Source: DAOTXL01 sp034434895 (lineage in GTDB: Bacteria; Chloroflexota; Anaerolineae; JAAYZQ01). From it: 8,889 nt of DNA. The notes below the pieces were generated by a model. That model searched no databases. It was not told the DNA's origin and saw nothing but the letters and a program-made list of their open reading frames with translations. Below are positions 3,969 through 8,889 of this stretch, piece after piece. The stretch spans positions 1 through 8,889 of the forward strand of contig DAOTYI010000217.1 in the NCBI GenBank assembly GCA_034434895.1, written 5' to 3'. The number at the start of each line of letters is the position of its first letter. Position 1 is the stretch's first letter. A program made the translations under genes and the position numbers.

Positions 3969-5726
3969 ATGTTGGTGCAACTGATCCACAACGGCGTCGT
4001 CGTGCCTGAACCTCCGCCGCCGCGGGGGCTGGTGCTCACCGTGCGGGGGGAGCCGGTGGCGCTGACCCCTCAACAGGAAGAGATGGCCCTGGCCTGGGCC
4101 AGAAAACAGGGCACGCCCTACGTCCAGGACCCGGTCTTTGTCCAGAACTTTATGGCCGATTTCAGCCGGGCGCTGGGGCTGGATGAAGCTCTGACGGCCG
4201 ATGAGGTAGATTTTCGCCCGGCCATTCAGATCGTCGAGGCCGAACGGCAGGCCAGGGAGCGGCTGACGCCGGAGGAACGCAAGGCACTGGCCGCCAGCCG
4301 CAAGGCACAGCGCCAGGCACTCCGCGAGCGGTATGGCCAGGCCATTGTGAACGGCGAGCGGGTGGAGCTGGCCAACTATATCGTCGAGCCGGGCGGCATC
4401 TTTATGGGGCGGGGGCAGCACCCCCTGCGCGGGCGGTGGAAGGAGGGGGCACGCCAGCAAGAGATCACCCTCAACCTCAGCCCCGACGCCCCCCGCCCGC
4501 CCGGCGAGTGGGCCGAGATCGTCTGGCAACCGGAGTCGCTGTGGGTGGCCCGCTGGGAAGATAAGCTGTCGGGCAAGCTCAAATATGTCTGGCTGGGCGA
4601 CACCGCCGCCATCAAACAGGAGCGGGAGGCGCACAAGTTCGACAAGGCTCACGCCCTCCACGCCCAACTGGATGCGGTCCGGGCCCAGATCGAGCGCGAT
4701 CTGTCGCACCCCGACCCCAAACGGCGCAAAATCGCCACCGTCTGCTATCTGATTGACGCCCTCTGCCTGCGGGTGGGGGATGAAAAAGACCCTGATGAGG
4801 CCGATACGGTCGGGGCCACCACCCTCCGCCCGGAACATGTCACCCTCCACCCCGGTGGCCTGGCCGAGTTCAGGTTCCTGGGCAAAGATTCGGTCCTGTG
4901 GCACAAGACACTGGAGCTGCCGCCGGCGGTGCAGCGCAATCTGGAGGAGTTGATCGAAAACGCCCGTCCGCCCAACTCAGGCGGCAATGACGATCGCAGC
5001 CACCCGACGCGGGACCTGCCCCAACTCTTCCCTGACATCAGTAGCCGACAGGTCAACGCCTATCTTTCGGAGACGCTGGGCGTGCCCGGACTGACGGCCA
5101 AGGTGTTCCGCACCCATCATGCCACCCTGGCCGTGCGTGAGAGCCTGGAGGCTTCGGGGGTCAGCGCGGGCGATCCCGAATACAAAAAGTGGGAAGCGGC
5201 CAGCCTGGCCAACCTGAAAGCGGCGGTGCTGTGCAATCATACCCGCCAGGCACCGGCCGGCTGGCCCCGCAGCCAGCAACGCTTTCAAGAACGGCAGAAA
5301 AAAGCTGAAGAACGGGTGGTCAGGTGCAGAAAACAGGTGAGGGTGTGCAGCGAAGCGGTAGAAGCCCTGCGCCAGGAGGCGGCAGACAGGGAGGGCGTTG
5401 CGCCGCCGGCCGGTCGGGAGAAGGCGCAGGCTCGATCTGCCCGGCGAATTGCCGCCGCCGAACGTCGCCTGGAGAAGGCCCGGCAACAGTTGGCGCAGGC
5501 TGAACTCGCCCTGGGCAAAATCCAGGCCCAGGCTTCCATGGCCGCCCAGAAGCGCACCTGGAACCTGAGTACCAGTTTAAAATCCTACATTGACCCCCGC
5601 GTTTATCAGCAGTGGGGCCAACAGGTGGGGTACGATGTGCTGGAGAAATATTACCCTACCGCTTTGCGGCGAAAATTCGCCTGGGTCAAAAATAGTCAGC
5701 AGTCCCAAACTCAGCAAGGAGGCTGA
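3969..5726 (+). CDS. Eukaryotic-type DNA topoisomerase IB
   Basis: Predicted 585 residues; relaxes supercoils by cutting one strand through a 3'-phosphotyrosine link. It aligns by eye with human TOP1 from about residue 200 to the end, lacking only the charged N-terminal tail. Residues ~1-190 form the N-terminal core ('DFRP', 'IVEPGGIFMGRGQHP' at ~138-152, 'KYVWL'). The catalytic core follows ('CLRVGDEKD', 'ADTVGATTLRPEHV', 'FLGKDS', 'TAKVFRTHHAT', 'LCNH'). A charged coiled-coil linker spans ~437-520 and the tyrosine domain has 'TSLKSYIDPR' and 'RKFAWV'. Catalytic residues match human R488, K532, R590, H632 and Y723 as R268, K306, R381, H424 and Y540. Bacterial TopIB is usually a short poxvirus-like protein without this linker and C-terminal domain; this architecture is typical of eukaryotes and Thaumarchaeota. 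It starts 38 nt after the glycosidase and is coupled to the aminotransferase. Confidence 0.95.
   Translation: MLVQLIHNGVVVPEPPPPRGLVLTVRGEPVALTPQQEEMALAWARKQGTPYVQDPVFVQNFMADFSRALGLDEALTADEVDFRPAIQIVEAERQARERLTPEERKALAASRKAQRQALRERYGQAIVNGERVELANYIVEPGGIFMGRGQHPLRGRWKEGARQQEITLNLSPDAPRPPGEWAEIVWQPESLWVARWEDKLSGKLKYVWLGDTAAIKQEREAHKFDKAHALHAQLDAVRAQIERDLSHPDPKRRKIATVCYLIDALCLRVGDEKDPDEADTVGATTLRPEHVTLHPGGLAEFRFLGKDSVLWHKTLELPPAVQRNLEELIENARPPNSGGNDDRSHPTRDLPQLFPDISSRQVNAYLSETLGVPGLTAKVFRTHHATLAVRESLEASGVSAGDPEYKKWEAASLANLKAAVLCNHTRQAPAGWPRSQQRFQERQKKAEERVVRCRKQVRVCSEAVEALRQEAADREGVAPPAGREKAQARSARRIAAAERRLEKARQQLAQAELALGKIQAQASMAAQKRTWNLSTSLKSYIDPRVYQQWGQQVGYDVLEKYYPTALRRKFAWVKNSQQSQTQQGG
5716..5722 (+). 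promoter_or_regulatory. Strong ribosome binding site inside the topoisomerase frame
   Basis: AAGGAGG lies within the last codons of the topoisomerase gene, 6 nt before the GTG start at 5729. It decides this start and implies that the aminotransferase is translated from the same message. Confidence 0.8.
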
Positions 5727-5728
5727 AA

Positions 5729-6850
5729 GTGACAACTCGATTCAAACTGATGATCCCGGGGCCGGTGGATGTCGAGGAGGAGGTCCTGGCAGCCATGGCC
5801 GGGCCGGTCCTGCCCCATTACGGCCAGGAGTGGTTGAACCTCTATCACGAGGCGGTGGCTTGCCTGAAACAGATCTTTGGCACCGGCAACGACCTGTTCC
5901 TGATGGCCGGGCCGGGCACGGCCGGGTTGGACGCGGCCCTGGGGAGCCTGACGCGGACGGGTGAAAAGGTGCTGGTGCCGGCCAACGGCTTTTTCGGGCG
6001 GCGGCTGGCGGCCATTGCCCGTAGTTATGGCCTGGAGGTGCGGACGGTGGAAGCACCGGCCGGCCAGGCCCTCGACCCGGAAGCTGTCCGTCGCTGCCTC
6101 CTGGCCGAACGGGAGATCCAGGCCCTGGCGGTGGTGCATCTGGAAACCTCCACCGGCGTCCTCAACCCGGTACGGGAGATCGCCGCCGTGGCCGATGAAT
6201 TCGGTGTGCCGACCATCGTGGATGCTGTGTCCTCGTTGGGAGGGGTCCCCCTGCCGGTGGATGAGTGGCACATTGACATATGCGTCACGGTGGCCAACAA
6301 GTGCCTGGCCTGTCCGCCGGGAGTGGCGCCTGTCTCGGTCAGCCAACGCGCCTGGGAGCAAATAGACCGCAAGGGGGACCGCGCCCACGGCTGGTACCTG
6401 AACCTGCGCACCTGGAAGAACTATGCCCTCGATTGGGCCTCGTGGCATCCCTACCCCACCACCCTGCCCACCAACAACATCGTTGCTCTGCTGGTCAGCC
6501 TGCGGCGCATCCTCGACGGCGGCCTGGAGGCCTACTATCAGCGCCATGTCCAGGCCGCCCAGACGGTCCGGGCCCGGCTGAAACAACTTGGCTTTCGGAT
6601 GCTCACCGACGAGGCCCATACTTCACCGTTGCTCACGGCCATGTACGGCCTGCCGGGCATGGATATTGCCGACTTTTGCCGTTATCTGGTGGATGAATGG
6701 CAGATCATGATCTCCGGCGGCCTCGACGAACTGCGCGGCCAGATCTTCCGGGTGGGGCACATCGGCAAGGCTGCCTCGGCTGACTATACCAACCGGTTCC
6801 TGACCGGCGTGGAGGCTTACCTGCGCCTGCGGGGCTATGATCTGCCGTGA
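5729..6850 (+). CDS. Class V aminotransferase (alanine/serine-glyoxylate aminotransferase-like)
   Basis: Predicted 373 residues, the usual length for the family, starting with GTG behind a perfect AAGGAGG site and only 2 nt after the topoisomerase stop. This is a fold-type I pyridoxal-phosphate enzyme. 'MIPGPVDV' near the N-terminus and the 'AGPGTAGLDAAL' cofactor-phosphate loop (~60-71) are typical. Asp165 in 'IVDAVSSLGG' should contact the pyridine nitrogen, and Lys191 in 'VANKCLACPPGV' should form the Schiff base. Arg341 in 'IFRVGHIG' is the expected substrate carboxylate ligand. The pattern fits the alanine-glyoxylate / serine-glyoxylate / (S)-ureidoglycine-glyoxylate aminotransferase group. 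The sequence does not fix the amino donor, though glyoxylate or pyruvate as acceptor is likely. There is no obvious metabolic partner nearby. A palindromic repeat follows shortly after the stop. Confidence 0.9.
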   Translation: MTTRFKLMIPGPVDVEEEVLAAMAGPVLPHYGQEWLNLYHEAVACLKQIFGTGNDLFLMAGPGTAGLDAALGSLTRTGEKVLVPANGFFGRRLAAIARSYGLEVRTVEAPAGQALDPEAVRRCLLAEREIQALAVVHLETSTGVLNPVREIAAVADEFGVPTIVDAVSSLGGVPLPVDEWHIDICVTVANKCLACPPGVAPVSVSQRAWEQIDRKGDRAHGWYLNLRTWKNYALDWASWHPYPTTLPTNNIVALLVSLRRILDGGLEAYYQRHVQAAQTVRARLKQLGFRMLTDEAHTSPLLTAMYGLPGMDIADFCRYLVDEWQIMISGGLDELRGQIFRVGHIGKAASADYTNRFLTGVEAYLRLRGYDLP

Positions 6851-6865
6851 GAGGCTGCTGAAAAA

Positions 6866-6944
6866 GTCCCGGTTTGCACCGCAGAGACGCAGAGGCTTTG
6901 ATGATTCCTCTGCGTTCTCTGCGTGCTCTGCGGTGAGAGGGGAC
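6866..6944. repeat. Palindromic CGCAGAG-type intergenic repeat
   Basis: CACCGCAGAG-ACGCAGAGG (6877-6895) pairs with CCTCTGCG...CTCTGCGGTG (6907-6935), the right arm containing one extra ~10-nt unit. Outer GTCCC (6866-6870) and GGGAC (6940-6944) extend the stem. The element lies 15 nt after the aminotransferase stop and codes for nothing. It is a different family from the element at 1734-1851 but has the same style: word-repeat arms and an intergenic location. It may act as a terminator or mRNA 3'-end stabiliser, although no T-tract follows. Confidence 0.7.
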
Positions 6945-7031
6945 ATCAGTTGTGGCAGGTGCGCATAACGCCTGAACGTCAGCTTCCCCACGAAAGAGAT
7001 TGTGGTCCATTCCTCGAGGCGGAACAAGAAG
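6945..7031. other. Intergenic stretch without recognised content
   Basis: Together with its flanking elements this belongs to a gene-free region of about 340 bases (6851-7187). Between the palindromic repeat and the promoter at 7032 I see no open frame with coding character, RNA gene or further repeat. Confidence 0.5.
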
Positions 7032-7060
7032 TTGCATCGCACCCTGCCCTGTGGTATACT
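7032..7060 (+). promoter_or_regulatory. Sigma70-type promoter for the M50 protease gene
   Basis: TTGCAT (7032-7037) and TATACT (7055-7060) are separated by 17 nt. Transcription is expected to start near 7067, giving an unusually long leader of about 120 nt that contains the hairpin at 7108-7148. The -10 hexamer is identical to that of the promoter at 949-977. Confidence 0.7.
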
Positions 7061-7107
7061 TGGCTGCTGGTGCTGGAGTAGAGGCTTCAGTCGGGATTTC
7101 TAACTGC

Positions 7108-7148
7108 CTACCCTCCCGCAGGTCAGGCCCAAACCTGCGGGAGGGTAG
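7108..7148 (+). repeat. Perfect 16-bp inverted repeat in the M50 leader
   Basis: CTACCCTCCCGCAGGT (7108-7123) and its exact complement (7133-7148) enclose a 9-nt loop, giving a very stable RNA hairpin in the predicted 5' leader. No T-tract follows, so it is not a standard terminator. It may be a dispersed palindromic repeat or a leader structure affecting translation or RNA stability; the ATG is 40 nt downstream. Confidence 0.7.
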
Positions 7149-7187
7149 CGGGTAAAGGGCTGTCCTACATCTGGAAAGTTGCAAGCC

Positions 7188-8441
7188 ATGCCTGACGATC
7201 AGAAATCGCCCATCCAATGGGCCGCCGAACGGCTGGAAGCGGCCGTGGCCGATCTGTTCACCGTCCACAACGTGACGTTGGGGGTCCCTGGCCAGCCGGA
7301 AGCGGTCCGGCTGCGCGGCTACCTGCTGGCCCCCTCCGAGCGGGCCTACCCGCAGATTGCCGCCCGGCTGAGGGAGCTGAACTATACCGCTGTCCTGCGC
7401 CACGACGCGGAGCAAGACCTGGACGAACTGTTGGCCCTCCCCGGCGTGCTGCCCCAGGTGGAACGCCCCCGGCTGTGGGTGCACCTCCTGCTGTTCGGCG
7501 CGACCGTGCTGACGACGTTGTATGTGGGGGCCGGGATGTCGGAAGCGCGACCGGCTGATGACCTGTGGTGGCCTCTGTTCCACCTGTGGCAGGGCTGGCC
7601 CTTTGCCTTGAGCCTGCTTTCGATCCTGCTGGCCCACGAACTGGGGCACTATTTCACCGGCCGCCATTACCGGGTGCCGGTCAGCCTGCCCTACTTTATT
7701 CCATTGCCTGTGCCCGACTTTTTGGGCAACATCCTGGGCACAATGGGGGCCGTGATCCGGATGAAGGCCCCGGTCACCAACCGCCGGGCGATGCTGGACA
7801 TCGGCGCCGCCGGTCCGCTGATCGGGTTGCTGGTGGCCCTGCCGGTGCTGGTGGTGGGTCTATTGCTGTCCCAGGTCGAACCGCTGCCGCTGGACCAGGG
7901 CTACATGATGGAGGGCAACTCGTTGCTCTATGCCTTGATCAAGTACCTCATCTTCGGGCGCTGGCTGCCGGGCGATGGGCTGGATGTGTTCATCCATCCC
8001 GTGGCCTTTGCCGGCTGGGCCGGATTGCTGGTCACCAGCCTGAACCTGATCCCGGCCGGACAGCTCGACGGCGGCCATGTGCTCTACAGCCTGCTGGGTG
8101 ACCGGGCGCGGCGCTTCACCTGGCCGATTATCGGCGCCCTGTTGCTCCTGGGCCTGCTGGCCTGGCCAGGCTGGTTCCTGTGGGCCGGGCTGGTCTTTCT
8201 GTTCGGTCAGGGACACCCTGGCCCACTGGATAACATCACCCGCCTGGATACCCGGCGCAAAATCGTGGCCGTGGCCGTGTTGCTGGTCTTTGTCCTGACC
8301 TTTACCCCCGTGCCGATCACCCTCGTGTTCCCCAGGACAGGGGAAGACGCGGTCATGAATCCTCTGCTGCTGCTGGTCCCGGCGTTGACCGCCCTGGGCT
8401 GGTTGGGCCGCCACCTGACGACAGAGCGCCATCGTGGCTGA
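7188..8441 (+). CDS. M50 family site-2-type membrane metalloprotease
   Basis: Predicted 417 residues from the ATG at 7188, with GGAAAG 9 nt upstream; an in-frame TTG at 7179 is less likely. Residues 1-90 form a soluble N-terminal domain, followed by several membrane helices (about 95-115, 135-155, 205-230, 275-295, 312-335, 355-375). The zinc site is complete: HELGH at 150-154 in a hydrophobic helix and the third ligand Asp294 in 'NLIPAGQLDGGH'. 'GTMGAVIRMKAP' and 'LDIGAAGPL' are typical of the EGY-like branch of site-2 proteases found in cyanobacteria, plastids and Chloroflexi. There is no PDZ domain, unlike RseP. It would cleave membrane-embedded substrates, possibly anti-sigma factors or stress-related proteins, but no candidate substrate is encoded beside it except the small membrane protein overlapping its 3' end. 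Confidence 0.9.
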   Translation: MPDDQKSPIQWAAERLEAAVADLFTVHNVTLGVPGQPEAVRLRGYLLAPSERAYPQIAARLRELNYTAVLRHDAEQDLDELLALPGVLPQVERPRLWVHLLLFGATVLTTLYVGAGMSEARPADDLWWPLFHLWQGWPFALSLLSILLAHELGHYFTGRHYRVPVSLPYFIPLPVPDFLGNILGTMGAVIRMKAPVTNRRAMLDIGAAGPLIGLLVALPVLVVGLLLSQVEPLPLDQGYMMEGNSLLYALIKYLIFGRWLPGDGLDVFIHPVAFAGWAGLLVTSLNLIPAGQLDGGHVLYSLLGDRARRFTWPIIGALLLLGLLAWPGWFLWAGLVFLFGQGHPGPLDNITRLDTRRKIVAVAVLLVFVLTFTPVPITLVFPRTGEDAVMNPLLLLVPALTALGWLGRHLTTERHRG

Positions 8442-8889
8442 GTGGGGGAAGCGCCTCTTGTTCGGCTCGCTGCTGGGCGCGGCCCTGGGCGTGCTGGTGG
8501 GGCTGGGGCTGGCCCGCCTCCTCTGGCTCCCGACCTCACCCTCTCCGAGCCCCGTCCGGCAAGAACCCACGCCCCCTGTGCGTTCGGTCGAGCCCACGCT
8601 GAGGCCTGCACCCCCGGCGCAGGCGACGCCGGCCGCCATGGTCGAAGAAGCGCTCCTGCTCATCAGCGCCCTGTACGCCCTCGACGGGGACCTGGCGCGG
8701 GCGCGGCAGCGCCTGGCCGCCCTGGATGTGAACGACCCAGCAGAGAGGGTGGCCGAACTGGCGTTGCGCCATGCCGAGGTCGGCAACGAGCAACTGGCCA
8801 CCGACCTGGCGACCCTGGCCTCGGCCCTGGGTTCCCGGCGCGGTGAACTGCTGGCTTACGTCGCCACGGCCACCCCTACACACACTGTC
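8434..8889 (+). CDS. Small membrane-anchored protein of unknown function (partial)
   Basis: Starts with GTG at 8434, overlapping the protease stop by 8 nt, and runs off the window after 152 codons. An in-frame TGA at 8416 leaves this as the only reasonable nearby start; the ribosome binding site is weak, so expression probably depends on coupling. Residues ~8-32 form a Gly/Leu-rich membrane helix (LLFGSLLGAALGVLVGLGLA). A Pro/Thr/Ser-rich spacer at ~33-68 follows, then a helical region with 'LLLISALYALDGDLARARQRLAAL' reminiscent of a TPR-like helix pair. Similar short anchored proteins with an 'AYA-DGDL-A--RL' pattern occur in Anaerolineae, from memory. The function is unknown. It may be a substrate or partner of the protease, which is speculation from gene order. 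Confidence 0.7.
   Translation, partial: MAEWGKRLLFGSLLGAALGVLVGLGLARLLWLPTSPSPSPVRQEPTPPVRSVEPTLRPAPPAQATPAAMVEEALLLISALYALDGDLARARQRLAALDVNDPAERVAELALRHAEVGNEQLATDLATLASALGSRRGELLAYVATATPTHTV

Noticed and set aside
3951..4904. A 317-residue minus-strand open frame
   Set aside because: It lies opposite the strongly conserved topoisomerase domains and shows no protein motif; it is a GC-content shadow.
5711..6619. A 302-residue minus-strand open frame
   Set aside because: It is antisense to the aminotransferase, whose cofactor-binding motifs are clear in the plus frame.
6877..6935. CGCAGAG word repeats as a short CRISPR array
   Set aside because: The units are about 10 nt, arranged as an inverted pair, with no unique spacers of regular length and no cas genes.

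Overview
The window looks like a chromosomal stretch of a GC-rich bacterium, most likely a Chloroflexi (Anaerolineae-like) lineage. That is inferred from several signs. There are strong sigma70-type promoters and Shine-Dalgarno sites. Proteins of types common there are present: a PKD-repeat glycosidase with an 'FMPLLLR' linker, GerW-like proteins and an EGY-type M50 protease. Short imperfect-palindrome repeats built on 'ACAAAGGACAC' and 'CGCAGAGACGCAGAG' words sit between genes. No rRNA, tRNA, CRISPR array or transposase gene was found.

Layout: (1) 1-212, the 3' end of a histidine-phosphatase gene. (2) 283-861 on the minus strand, a single-pass membrane protein of unknown function that converges on it. 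(3) 862-1009, a compact divergent promoter region with two well-formed promoters and a perfect 7-6-7 dyad between their -35 boxes. (4) 1010-1734, two overlapping genes for small GerW-like proteins, each with a C-terminal membrane helix. (5) 1734-1860, a hairpin-forming repeat element. (6) 1861-3930, an exported protein with three PKD-like repeats and a clan GH-A-type glycosidase domain. (7) 3969-5726, a full-length eukaryotic-type DNA topoisomerase IB. (8) 5729-6850, a class V aminotransferase whose ribosome binding site lies inside the topoisomerase reading frame. (9) 6851-7187, an intergenic region with a second palindromic repeat, a good promoter and a leader hairpin. (10) 7188-8441, an M50 site-2-type protease. 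(11) 8434-8889, the start of a small membrane-anchored protein overlapping the protease gene and running off the window.

The most notable item is the topoisomerase. It carries the N-terminal core domain, the catalytic core, a coiled-coil linker and the C-terminal tyrosine domain of eukaryotic/thaumarchaeal TopIB, with all five catalytic residues aligned to the human enzyme (R268, K306, R381, H424, Y540). It is not the short poxvirus-like form usual in bacteria. Its neighbours, promoters and base composition are bacterial, so it appears to be resident in a bacterial genome.

Functional links between neighbours are weak apart from translational coupling: GerW-like pair, topoisomerase with aminotransferase, and M50 protease with the downstream membrane protein. 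Family assignments rest on motif recognition by eye, without database searches.
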